Assembly (NCBI GenBank): GCA_030612305.1
Contig: JAUWOG010000037.1
Span: 1-10,472 of the forward strand
Direction of reading: 5' to 3'
DNA: 10,472 nt
Origin: Armatimonadota bacterium
Lineage (GTDB): Bacteria; Armatimonadota; Zipacnadia; Zipacnadales; UBA11051
Shown here: positions 1 to 6,354 of the stretch, piece by piece
Layout: every line of letters begins with the position of its first letter
How positions within the stretch are numbered: position 1 is the first letter of the stretch
The notes under the pieces: model-generated
Told to the model about the DNA's origin: nothing
What the model saw: only the letters and a program-made list of their open reading frames with translations
Database searches by the model: none
Translations under genes and position numbers: made by a program

Positions 1-165
1 CGCCGAGCTGGTCCCGCCCAGGGGCGGGATCGGCCTACAGGTTGTGGATTGAGGCGACGACAAATACGACCAGCGGCTATGGACTGGCGGCCTTCAAGTC
101 GTCGGGTGCCTCTGAACGAAATCTGCATAACTACAGTTCCAGCCCGACTCTCTGCTGATGAATGA
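1..165 (+). other. Possible 3' end of an upstream gene (frame uncertain)
   Basis: All three plus frames enter from the left edge. One stops at 50-52, one at 156-158 and one at 163-165. The frame ending at 156-158 reads like ordinary protein (it contains SGYGLAAFKSSG and NLHNYSSSP), and the frame ending at 50-52 also gives a plausible short tail. I cannot choose between them and recognise no family. A small GC-rich inverted repeat (TCCCGCC at 12-18, GGCGGGA at 23-29) lies here without a T-run. The hairpin at 171-199 just downstream fits the end of a gene. Confidence 0.22.
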
Positions 166-170
166 AGACA

Positions 171-199
171 AGGCCCGCCTCAGACGATGAGGCGGGCCT
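171..199. terminator. Strong hairpin, probable (bidirectional) terminator
   Basis: A perfect 12-bp stem, AGGCCCGCCTCA (171-182) and TGAGGCGGGCCT (188-199), closes a 5-nt loop. It lies 28 bases beyond the stop codon of the minus-strand gene ending at 227. On the minus strand the stem is followed by the T-rich TGTCTTCATT; on the plus strand by GCTTGTTATC. Neither is a clean U-tract, but stem strength and position between gene ends make termination the likely role. Confidence 0.65.
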
Positions 200-226
200 G
201 CTTGTTATCGTACGCCGCTGCACCGT

Positions 227-1105
227 CTAGTCATACACGAGGATGACGTTGCTGAGCTTGCGACTGGGAACGGTCACGAACATGCCGTTGGAGTAGAGGC
301 CGGAAGAGGAGCCGCCGTCGAGGTTGGCCGCGCTGCAGCAGCCCAGCCGGAGCATGATATGGGCGAGCTTGTTGAGAGTGACCGGCGTATGGATGGTGAC
401 GAGCAGCAGCTTCTGCGCAGTGGTTATGCCTATGGCACTGCGGCGCGCCGTGCCGAGCACGGACGGATCGGTGAAGCCCTCCTCGCGCGGGTGCAGATAG
501 ACAGCCTGGTCGCGCACGAGTGTCGGCCCGGTACAGATGGCGTGGCGGACGCCGAGGAAGCTGAACGGCTTGACACCGTCGCGGAACCTGAACTCGACTT
601 TGCAATTCTCATCAAAGCATATCGCGGTGCCGTGCTGTCCCTGATAGAGGTACTGACTGTAGCGCACGATGGTGCCTGTCGGCTGGCCGTTCTGGAGATG
701 GAAGTAGGTGCCGTTGATGGCGGCGCGCGGCTGGTAGCGGCCGACAATGTGGTAGAAGTTCTGGCGCGGGAAATAGCCGCGTTTCGGGTCGGCGTTGCGC
801 GCGAAGCCCGGCATCACGCGCACCGTGCGGGCCCGCGTGTTGACCTTGACTACGTTCACACCCACGCCGCCGATGAGCTGCCACGTGCGCGTGACGTGTG
901 GGCTGCGGTCAGGAGTCGAGTTCCCGAACAGCGGCAGCGCGGGTGATACCGGCAGGGGCGGGGCGTCAGCGCAGCAGGCCGGCGCAATCGCCAGGATGAT
1001 GAGCAGGTGATGCAGGCCGGCTGGAATCCGCCCTCGAGCTGAAGTCAGTCTGCCCGTTGCCTCAGAGATCCCGCTCACCTGCCGTCTGCCTTCTGACAAA
1101 GCCAT
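227..1105 (-). CDS. Secreted phosphodiester glycosidase family protein (NAGPA-like)
   Basis: A 292-residue protein of the phosphodiester glycosidase (NAGPA / DUF2233-type) family. These extracytoplasmic proteins include enzymes that hydrolyse sugar-phosphodiester links; the bacterial substrate is usually unknown. Family landmarks in order: AAINGTYF (128-135), GPTLVRD (193-199), RSAIGIT (222-228), the hallmark ANLDGGSSSGLY (260-271) and LSNVILVY (284-291). The N-terminus has a basic stretch then a hydrophobic core (LLIILAIAPA, about 34-43) followed by CCADA, so it is exported, by signal peptidase I or possibly as a lipoprotein. The ATG at 1103-1105 has no good ribosome binding site; GTG at 1076-1078 (codon 10), preceded by AGAAGG, is a credible alternative start. 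It is transcribed away from the export operon and ends at the hairpin at 171-199. No functional link to the secretion genes is shown. Confidence 0.88.
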   Translation of the reverse strand: MALSEGRRQVSGISEATGRLTSARGRIPAGLHHLLIILAIAPACCADAPPLPVSPALPLFGNSTPDRSPHVTRTWQLIGGVGVNVVKVNTRARTVRVMPGFARNADPKRGYFPRQNFYHIVGRYQPRAAINGTYFHLQNGQPTGTIVRYSQYLYQGQHGTAICFDENCKVEFRFRDGVKPFSFLGVRHAICTGPTLVRDQAVYLHPREEGFTDPSVLGTARRSAIGITTAQKLLLVTIHTPVTLNKLAHIMLRLGCCSAANLDGGSSSGLYSNGMFVTVPSRKLSNVILVYD

Positions 1106-1257
1106 TCATCTGTCACGTTCCCCATACCTCGAAGGTTGGCCTCTATCATGGCTATATTGAGTGCGTGGGTTTTCACTGTCGAAACAGTCATGCGACGTCT
1201 GTGCCATAATCTTCGGCAATTTCGACAAAAAAGATAAATCGAACAAGGATTTGGCAC
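1106..1257. promoter_or_regulatory. Divergent intergenic region, likely promoters for both directions
   Basis: This stretch is AT-richer than its surroundings and separates the minus-strand glycosidase-family gene from the export operon, so promoters for both should lie here. I see only weak elements. On plus: a TCGACA -35-like hexamer at 1222-1227 and CATAAT at 1205-1210, neither with a good partner. On minus: TCGACA (complement of 1177-1182) about 17 bases from CAATAT. Short inverted repeats ACTGT-CGAA-ACAGT (1175-1188) and TTCGA-N13-TCGAA (1221-1243) could be operators. No convincing protein-coding ORF is seen here. Confidence 0.4.
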
Positions 1258-1265
1258 GGAGGTGA
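1258..1265 (+). promoter_or_regulatory. Consensus ribosome binding site that decides a TTG start
   Basis: GGAGGTGA is a full-length Shine-Dalgarno match, placed 9 nt before TTG at 1275. This supports the TTG as the true start of the FliF-like gene over the later ATG codons at 1308 and 1353. Confidence 0.6.
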
Positions 1266-1274
1266 CGAACAGTA

Positions 1275-2240
1275 TTGCATCGTCCGTGTGTCGCCGTCAA
1301 GCTGAACATGGGGACGAAATGCAAGCAACACGCGGACGCGCAAGGGAGCGCCATGCCTCGGTTAGGTGCCACGCAGGAGGAGTGGGCGGAGGGGGCTCTC
1401 GGGAGCATCGTTGTCGCTCTATGCATGATAGGGGCATGTGCTGTGTGCGTTTCGCCGGCGTCTGCCCAGAGCACCATCGGTTCGCAGAGCGCAAGCAGCG
1501 GACTACGTGGCATGCTCACGCTCTCCCCGGCTATCCCCGGTACGGCCGAGTATGAGATGCAGCAGAGGGCCGCCCATGCGGAAGGGCTGTTGGGCGAGCT
1601 TGATGCGATTGCCTCGGCCCGCGTTTCTTTCTCCACCCCCTCAGATGAAGGCCGCGACCTGCGGGCGACTGTGCGAGTGGAGCTGGCCGGGGATGATGGC
1701 TGGTCCCGGCAGCTTTGCGAGACGATCGTCGCATTGCTGGTGCACGTCGAGCCACAACTGGCGCGGGAAGCCGTGCTCATTATTGACGTGCGGGGCCGCA
1801 CTTTGTTCCAGAGGGGGCGGGATGTGATGCCGGTGGCGGCAGTCGGGGAGAGTGACCCGACGCATACCTCGCCGGCTCTTTCCCGTGGGACCGTGATAGG
1901 CATCGGTGCGGCGCTGGGGCTGATAGCCGTGCTCTGCTGGTGGCTGCTTGCCGGCAGGAGCGGAGGTCTGACGCGCGCAGAGCCGGGCACGCCGCCGGGA
2001 CGGTGGGCGTTCTTGAGTGAGGTCCAGCCGGCAAGGCTGCAGGAGGTGCTGGGCGCTGCTCGGCCGGAGATCATCGGGGCCATCGCCGCGCAACTCGACG
2101 AGCGCGGAGCCGCTCGCCTGAGGCGCGTGATACGTGCCTCGGGCAACGAGGTGCTGCTGCCGCCCGAGCGTGACATGGACCCCGATGTCGAGGCCGCATT
2201 GGTGTCGAGAATCCGAAAAATGGTTGCCCCCACTGACTAG
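1275..2240 (+). CDS. FliF/SctJ-like inner-membrane ring protein with FliG-like C-terminus
   Basis: A 321-residue, strongly shortened relative of the MS-ring protein FliF, closer in size to the injectisome ring protein SctJ. In order: an export signal (hydrophobic core about 44-58, then SPASA|Q near 60-65); one ring-building motif domain, RBM2, about 79-181, with recognisable FliF pieces (PGTAEYE, GELDAIASARVSF, IVALLVHVEPQL, VLIIDVRGRTL); a transmembrane helix about 205-225; and a cytoplasmic tail (244-287) whose RPEIIGAIAAQLDERGAARL resembles the FliG middle domain. RBM1 and the long FliF RBM3/collar region are absent. The start is TTG 1275 because of the consensus ribosome binding site at 1258-1265; ATG 1353 (after AGGGAG) would give a more normal signal peptide and 295 residues. 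C55 in MIGAC could be a lipobox cysteine as in SctJ, but the following residues stay hydrophobic. First gene of the operon, 17 bases before fliH. The FliF/SctJ call rests on RBM2 plus context; the FliG-like assignment is less certain. Confidence 0.82.
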   Translation: MHRPCVAVKLNMGTKCKQHADAQGSAMPRLGATQEEWAEGALGSIVVALCMIGACAVCVSPASAQSTIGSQSASSGLRGMLTLSPAIPGTAEYEMQQRAAHAEGLLGELDAIASARVSFSTPSDEGRDLRATVRVELAGDDGWSRQLCETIVALLVHVEPQLAREAVLIIDVRGRTLFQRGRDVMPVAAVGESDPTHTSPALSRGTVIGIGAALGLIAVLCWWLLAGRSGGLTRAEPGTPPGRWAFLSEVQPARLQEVLGAARPEIIGAIAAQLDERGAARLRRVIRASGNEVLLPPERDMDPDVEAALVSRIRKMVAPTD

Positions 2241-2250
2241 CGAGGCAACA

Positions 2251-2256
2251 GAGGAG
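2251..2256 (+). promoter_or_regulatory. Ribosome binding site bearing on the fliH start
   Basis: GAGGAG lies only 1 nt before ATG 2258 but 7 nt before the in-frame TTG at 2264. Spacing therefore favours TTG 2264 as the real start, shortening FliH by two residues. Confidence 0.45.
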
Positions 2257-2257
2257 A

Positions 2258-2893
2258 ATGCAATTGCCAAGGGTCTTCAAGGCCGATGAGTTGCCCCAGG
2301 AGAAGCGCATCAGGCCGTTGAGCAATGCGCTGGCCGCCAGGCAAGTGCCCCATGCGGATGACGAGACCGGCGCGGCGGCGAAAGATGATTCGTCCGCGCC
2401 GGTGGAGACTGAGACGGCCGGGGTGGTACGCGAGCGCCACTCGCCGCAGGTCTCAGCCGACAGCCTCGAGCGCGTGCAGCGGCTGTTGCACGAGGTCGTG
2501 GCAGGTTTCGAGCGGCAACGCGCTCAGCTCCTCCAGCAGCTCAAGCCCGGACTGACGAAGCTCGTCATCGCGGTGGCCCAGCGTGTCGTGGACCGCGAGC
2601 TGGCTACCGATGAAGAAGTCATCCGGCGTGTCATTGATGCCGCGATTGACGAGATCGGACGCTCGGGGATCGTGACGGTGCGCGTCAGTCCGGAAGACGC
2701 CGGCGCACTGCGTGACGCGATCAGACAGGACGAGTGGCACCCGCCGACGACCGTCGAACTCGAGATCGTTGCGGATCCTGCCGTCGCCAGAGGCGGCTGC
2801 ATGTTGGAGAGCGACTACGGGCAGGTTGATGCGACCGTCGAGACCCAGATTGCACAACTCGCCCGCTTCCTTGATGCGGAAGGCGGGCAATAG
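2258..2893 (+). CDS. fliH: FliH/SctL-type ATPase regulator (stator) of the export apparatus
   Basis: A 211-residue FliH-family protein. FliH binds the ATPase FliI, holds it in check and tethers it to the C-ring and export gate. It starts with LPRVFKADEL, like the RVIKA(D/E)E start of many FliH proteins, followed by a low-complexity acidic linker (about 30-65). A helical region (68-115) leads into the FliH/V-type ATPase subunit-E-like domain: VIAVAQRVVDREL (103-115), then SGIVTVRVSPED (136-147) and the hallmark GGCMLESDYGQVDATVETQ (179-197). It sits directly before fliI, the usual order. ATG 2258 is used here, but TTG 2264 has better ribosome binding site spacing. Length and domain layout are normal for the family. 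Confidence 0.92.
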   Translation: MQLPRVFKADELPQEKRIRPLSNALAARQVPHADDETGAAAKDDSSAPVETETAGVVRERHSPQVSADSLERVQRLLHEVVAGFERQRAQLLQQLKPGLTKLVIAVAQRVVDRELATDEEVIRRVIDAAIDEIGRSGIVTVRVSPEDAGALRDAIRQDEWHPPTTVELEIVADPAVARGGCMLESDYGQVDATVETQIAQLARFLDAEGGQ

Positions 2894-2896
2894 CGC

Positions 2897-4285
2897 GTGG
2901 AGGGAATGGTGACACCCAGGCGCGAGAGAGCCGCCGAAATCCATTTCGCTGACTGGCTGTCGGAGCAGATCGCGGGAGTGCGGACGGCTGAGCGGTTCCG
3001 CAAGCTGGGGACCGTACAGGAGGTCGTGGGCCTGACGATGGTTTCACAGGGCCCGCCTGCGCAGGTGGGGGAGATGTGCATCATCGAGTCCGCCTCGGAT
3101 CGTCCTCCGGTGCGGGCGCAGGTGATCGGGTTCCGGGACAGCCGCGTGCTGCTGATGCCACTCGACGATACCCGTGGCATACAGCCGGGCTGCCAGGTCG
3201 TCGCCAGCGGCGAGCAACTCTCGGTGCCGGTGGGCCGGGGACTGCTCGGACGCGTCATTGACGCCTTCGGCACGCCGCTGGATGGGCGTGGTCCGGTGTC
3301 GGGGACGCGGCGGCCGGTACACTCGCGCGCCCCGCGCCCGATGGACAGAAGCGCCGCTCACGAGCCGGTCTGTATCGGCGTGCGCGCCATAGACGCCCTG
3401 CTCACCTGCGCAAAGGGCCAGCGGGTCGGGATCTTCGCCGGCAGCGGCCTGGGCAAGAGCACGCTGCTGGGGATGATCGCGCGCAATAGCTCCGCTGATG
3501 CCAACGTTATTGCGCTGGTCGGTGAGCGCGGGCGGGAGGTGCTCGACTTCGTCGGGGAGACGCTGGGGCCCGCACTCGAGCGGTCTGTCGTCGTTGTCGC
3601 CACGGCGGATGAGCCGGCGCTGGTGCGACTCCAGGCAGGCTTCGCCGCCACAACCATCGCCGAGGCGCTGCGCGACGAGGGTGCGCACGTGATGCTGCTG
3701 ATGGACTCGATTACGCGTCTGGCTCGCGCTCAGCGGGAGGTGGGCCTGGCGGCCGGGGAGGTCCCGGCGCATAGAGGCTTTCCGCCCTCGGTGTACGCCA
3801 TGATGCCGGAGCTCGTCGAGCGTGCCGGGCCCTCGGCAACCGGCGCCATCACCGGCATCTACACCGTCCTCGTCGAGGGAGACGACATGCTCGAGCCGGT
3901 GGCAGATACGGTCCGGGCTACGCTGGACGGTCATATCGTTCTCTCACGCACTCTGGCCGAAAAGGGCCAGTACCCCGCCATAGATGTGAATGCCAGCATC
4001 TCCCGCGCGATGGCTCGTGTGACCGACGAGGCGCACTGGGAGCTTGCCGAGAAGGCTCGCCGCCTGCTGCGCACCTACGCCGAAATCGAAGACCTTATTG
4101 CAGTGGGGGCATACGAGCCCGGTGGTGATCCGTGGGTGGACGCCGCGGTCGCGATCAGCGATCGGATGAGGGAGTTCCTGACCCAGCGGATCGGCGAGCA
4201 GACAGACCTCCAGGAAGCGCTTGGCGGCTTGCGGGAGGTGCTGCAGATGGCCGATGAGATAATTGGAGATGAAGTGGGCGCATAG
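2897..4285 (+). CDS. fliI: Type III export ATPase FliI/SctN
   Basis: A 462-residue cytoplasmic ATPase of the FliI/SctN family, related to F1-beta. It energises substrate unfolding and chaperone release at the export gate. The N-terminal beta-barrel domain covers about 38-120. The catalytic domain has Walker A AGSGLGKST (181-189, lysine 187), GERGREV (209-215) with the catalytic glutamate at 210, Walker B VMLLMDS (265-271), then the family signature RAQREVGLAAGEVPAHRGFP (277-296) and YPAIDVNASISR (359-370). All nucleotide-binding residues are intact, so it should be active. The start could be GTG 2897 (partial ribosome binding site AAGGCGGG), ATG 2906 or GTG 2909; the GGAGGG at 2899-2904 sits too close to the last two. 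It lies 3 bases after fliH and overlaps fliJ, consistent with co-translation. Flagellar and injectisome ATPases are too similar here to tell apart by eye. Confidence 0.96.
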   Translation: MEGMVTPRRERAAEIHFADWLSEQIAGVRTAERFRKLGTVQEVVGLTMVSQGPPAQVGEMCIIESASDRPPVRAQVIGFRDSRVLLMPLDDTRGIQPGCQVVASGEQLSVPVGRGLLGRVIDAFGTPLDGRGPVSGTRRPVHSRAPRPMDRSAAHEPVCIGVRAIDALLTCAKGQRVGIFAGSGLGKSTLLGMIARNSSADANVIALVGERGREVLDFVGETLGPALERSVVVVATADEPALVRLQAGFAATTIAEALRDEGAHVMLLMDSITRLARAQREVGLAAGEVPAHRGFPPSVYAMMPELVERAGPSATGAITGIYTVLVEGDDMLEPVADTVRATLDGHIVLSRTLAEKGQYPAIDVNASISRAMARVTDEAHWELAEKARRLLRTYAEIEDLIAVGAYEPGGDPWVDAAVAISDRMREFLTQRIGEQTDLQEALGGLREVLQMADEIIGDEVGA

Positions 4286-4745
4286 GGGTGATGCGGGTCT
4301 GAAGAAGTCGAGAAGGCTTGCGCGAATCGCAGGATACTACGCGGCACAACACAAGCGGATCGAGTTGGCGAAGCGCCAGGCTGAGGGCGAGATGCGTCGC
4401 CTGCGGTCGCGGCAACAACGCCTCTCGGCGCTCCGTGAGCAAGCCTGCCGGGCAGGTTCGCCGCCAGAGACAGATGCGGCATGGGTCAAGCTCCGGAGCG
4501 GCTATCTCGGCAGGACGGATGAGGAAAGCCGAACCCTCGGTGTGACCCAGGAGCAGTTGCGCATCGCCATTGCCGTCCGGACGCGACGCCTTCGCCGGAG
4601 TTCGGGCCGCCGGCGTGCCATTCAGAACCTGCTTGCCGCTGCCGAGACAGCCGAGCAAAAACGCGAGGAGAGCCTGCACCAGGCTGAAGCCGATCAGAGA
4701 GCGGGCGTCTCACGCCGGGGAGAGATGAACACAGATGAGCGATAG
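4269..4745 (+). CDS. fliJ: FliJ/SctO-like coiled-coil ATPase stalk
   Basis: About 158 residues, very rich in Arg, Glu, Gln and Ala with few helix breakers, giving two long helices (about 14-55 and 85-145) as in the FliJ antiparallel coiled coil. FliJ inserts into the FliI hexamer like the gamma subunit of F1 and connects it to FlhA. No primary-sequence motif is diagnostic; the call rests on size, coiled-coil composition and position directly after fliI. The start overlaps the end of fliI: ATG 4269 is used, TTG 4263 is two codons upstream in frame, and no later start has a better ribosome binding site. Its end overlaps the start of the FliM-like gene if that gene begins at ATG 4735. Confidence 0.78.
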   Translation: MKWAHRGDAGLKKSRRLARIAGYYAAQHKRIELAKRQAEGEMRRLRSRQQRLSALREQACRAGSPPETDAAWVKLRSGYLGRTDEESRTLGVTQEQLRIAIAVRTRRLRRSSGRRRAIQNLLAAAETAEQKREESLHQAEADQRAGVSRRGEMNTDER

Positions 4746-5625
4746 GGGAGGGGATGTGCGCCCGCTGAGGATACCGCCTCCGGACGCGCCCGGGCATCTG
4801 GACACGATCGCCGTGCAGCGATGGGCCGGCTTGCTGGTCGCCGAATGCAGGCCGCGGCTCGCCGAAACCGCGGCGCTTCCCGCCCGCGGCATCAACTGCA
4901 CCGGTAGCATTCTGCCCTCCACCGACCACTGGCAGCGGCCCGCTGACGCGACTCTGCTCACCGTTGCCTGGGGAGGCGTCACGGGCTGCATCGCCATTCC
5001 CATGTCTCTGGCGCTGCCGCTGGTTGCTCGCTGCCTCGGCTATGAGAGCCCTTCAGACGTCCCCCTGGGTCCCCTGGATTACGAAGTGCTCGGCGCGTGG
5101 CTGCGCCCGGTCACGACATGGGTGCAGACGAGGGCCGGGCTGGACCGCGTGACCGTAGGCCCTGCCGCAGAGACCCCTGCAGCGCCGCCGGACGGCTCGC
5201 CCGTGGTGCTGTTTCAGCTCTCCGTCAGCGTCGGCCCGCAGCAGGGGACGTGGCATCTGCTGATGCCTTGGGAGCCCCTGCGCGAGACGCTGCAAAGAGA
5301 AGCCGTCGAAGCCGCCGAGCGGAATCGCATCGAGCCGGCCGGCCTTCGCGGAATCGAGATCTCCGCTGATGTCATCATCGCCGGAGGTGTAGTCCCGCTG
5401 CGAGACAGCTTCCAGTTGGGGGTGGGTGACGTGGTCGCTCTGGATTCCGATGTGACGAGCGGCGTCGAACTACGCGTCGGCGACCGCACTGTAGCAACCG
5501 CCAGGTTAGGAGCCAACAAAGGCCGATGGGCGGTCAGAATATCCGAAATGAACTGGGCGCAGATGAACTGGGCGCAAGTGCACGGGACACGCACCAGCGA
5601 TGCACCCGCAGGAGGCCGCCAATGA
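4735..5625 (+). CDS. FliM/SctQ-like C-ring (sorting platform) protein
   Basis: A 296-residue protein. The N-terminal two thirds resemble the FliM middle (CheC-like) domain: IAVQRWAGLLVAECRPRL (25-42) parallels the FliM entry helix, and LVARCLGYES with PLGPLDYEVLGAWLRPV (about 96-126) parallels the FliM dimer-core segment. The C-terminal SpoA domain (206-270) carries PLRDSFQLGVGDVVALDS and VELRVGDRTVATARLG. In flagella FliM forms the switch ring; in injectisomes SctQ forms the cargo-sorting platform. The FliM N-terminal CheY-binding motif (LSQxEIDALL type) is absent: the chain starts MSDRGGDVRPLRIPP. The tail has a tandem MNWAQ repeat (272-281). ATG 4735 overlaps fliJ; GTG 4756 with GGGGAGGGG upstream is an alternative start. 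The stop overlaps the next start as ATGA. FliM and SctQ cannot be firmly separated here. Confidence 0.85.
   Translation: MSDRGGDVRPLRIPPPDAPGHLDTIAVQRWAGLLVAECRPRLAETAALPARGINCTGSILPSTDHWQRPADATLLTVAWGGVTGCIAIPMSLALPLVARCLGYESPSDVPLGPLDYEVLGAWLRPVTTWVQTRAGLDRVTVGPAAETPAAPPDGSPVVLFQLSVSVGPQQGTWHLLMPWEPLRETLQREAVEAAERNRIEPAGLRGIEISADVIIAGGVVPLRDSFQLGVGDVVALDSDVTSGVELRVGDRTVATARLGANKGRWAVRISEMNWAQMNWAQVHGTRTSDAPAGGRQ
5548..5577 (+). repeat. Tandem 15-bp repeat, copy pair A (end of the fliM-like gene)
   Basis: ATGAACTGGGCGCAG (5548-5562) is followed by ATGAACTGGGCGCAA (5563-5577). In the FliM-like frame it reads MNWAQ-MNWAQ. In the fliN frame, which is open here upstream of the fliN start, the same DNA reads (D/N)ELGA twice. 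Confidence 0.9.
5611..5615 (+). promoter_or_regulatory. Ribosome binding site fixing the fliN start
   Basis: GGAGG sits 6 nt before ATG 5622, which overlaps the upstream stop as ATGA. It argues against an earlier in-frame start at ATG 5526. Confidence 0.7.
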
Positions 5626-5981
5626 CCGAAGATAGAGATGACTTGGGCGCCGATGACTTGGGCGCAGATGAGACGCAGGCAGAGACGCCCGCGCCGCAGC
5701 CTGCTGAGGCGCAGAACGTGCTCAGCTCCGTGGTACTGGCTGCGCTCGGCGAAATGGAGCTACCAGTTGAGGCGCGTGTCGGTGCCGCTCGCATCACGCT
5801 CGGGGAACTCCTCGAATGTGGCCCCGGCACTGTGCTGCAGCTTGATACACCGGTGAGCGGGCCGGTGGACCTGCTCGTCGGCGGGCAGCTTGTGGCCCGC
5901 GGGGAGCTGGTCGCCATAGACACGCAGCTCGGCCTGCGCATCGTCGAGATCGTCGCGGAGGATGGTGCTGATGAGGACTGA
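5622..5981 (+). CDS. fliN: FliN/SctQ-C-like SpoA domain protein
   Basis: 119 residues, the usual size of FliN. The C-terminal SpoA domain (about 43-112) shows VEARVGAARITLGELLECGP (49-68), VLQLDTP (71-77) and VDLLVGGQLVARGEL (82-96), close to the FliN consensus. FliN forms the lowest part of the C-ring and docks FliH-FliI cargo complexes. The N-terminal 30 residues are an acidic, Pro-rich low-complexity linker that begins with a DDLGA-DDLGA tandem repeat encoded by the 15-bp repeat pair B. The start is set by GGAGG at 5611-5615 and by the ATGA overlap with the gene upstream. It overlaps the following fliO start by 11 bases. Confidence 0.93.
   Translation: MTEDRDDLGADDLGADETQAETPAPQPAEAQNVLSSVVLAALGEMELPVEARVGAARITLGELLECGPGTVLQLDTPVSGPVDLLVGGQLVARGELVAIDTQLGLRIVEIVAEDGADED
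5638..5667 (+). repeat. Tandem 15-bp repeat, copy pair B (start of fliN)
   Basis: ATGACTTGGGCGCCG (5638-5652) is followed by ATGACTTGGGCGCAG (5653-5667). It is the same unit as pair A with two or three changes per copy, starting exactly 90 bp downstream. In the fliN frame it encodes DDLGA-DDLGA; in the upstream FliM-like frame it would read MTWAP-MTWAQ. Confidence 0.9.
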
Positions 5982-6354
5982 GAGCGTGCTGGCCGTCGGC
6001 CTGGCCATGCTGTCGGCGGCCCCCGGATGGTGCGAGCAGACGACCCCGTTGCCGCCGCAGTCATCCGGCTACTACCTGCTGAAGGCGGTCGCCAGTCTCC
6101 TCATCGTCATCGTTCTGATCCTGCTGACGTACTATGCGCTGAGGAAGCTGTCGTGGCCGCAGCCGAGGGCTTTGACGAGCGGGCCGGTGGAGCTGATCCA
6201 GGTACTGCCGGTCGAGCCGGGCCGCCGCATCTACCTCATCGGCATCAAGGACCGCGCCTACATCGTCGCCTGGTCGCAGGACGCCGTGGCGCTGATCGGC
6301 GAAGTGGAAAGGGCAGAAGTTGATGGCACGCTTACCGACAGCCCCGGCGACTGA
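5971..6354 (+). CDS. fliO: FliO-like export gate assembly protein
   Basis: 127 residues matching FliO in size and layout. It has a hydrophobic export signal (about 5-21), a short periplasmic stretch, one transmembrane helix (about 35-57, LLKAVASLLIVIVLILLTYY) and a small cytoplasmic domain with VELIQVLPVEPGRRIYLIGI (73-92), then YIVAWSQDAVALIGEV, corresponding to the FliO pattern of a short beta-rich domain. FliO helps assemble the FliP ring and is typical of flagella rather than injectisomes, so it is useful evidence of flagellar ancestry. ATG 5971 is chosen because GGAGG at 5957-5961 is 9 nt upstream; ATG 5962 would touch that site. It overlaps fliN by 11 bases and fliP starts inside its 3' end. 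Confidence 0.85.
   Translation: MRTESVLAVGLAMLSAAPGWCEQTTPLPPQSSGYYLLKAVASLLIVIVLILLTYYALRKLSWPQPRALTSGPVELIQVLPVEPGRRIYLIGIKDRAYIVAWSQDAVALIGEVERAEVDGTLTDSPGD

Noticed and set aside
1252..1278. Sigma-54 (-24/-12) promoter-like TGGCACG before the first operon gene
   Set aside because: The GG at 1253-1254 should be followed by GC ten bases later; those bases are AC (1265-1266). The next GC (1277-1278) is far too distant.
1106..2233. Long minus-strand ORF of 375 codons opposite the FliF-like gene
   Set aside because: Ser/Arg/Pro-rich shadow translation of a high-GC gene with a recognised domain on the other strand.
5526..5621. Earlier fliN start at ATG 5526, adding 32 residues
   Set aside because: ATG 5622 has GGAGG at ideal spacing and an ATGA overlap with the upstream gene; the extra segment is just the other-frame reading of the FliM-like tail.
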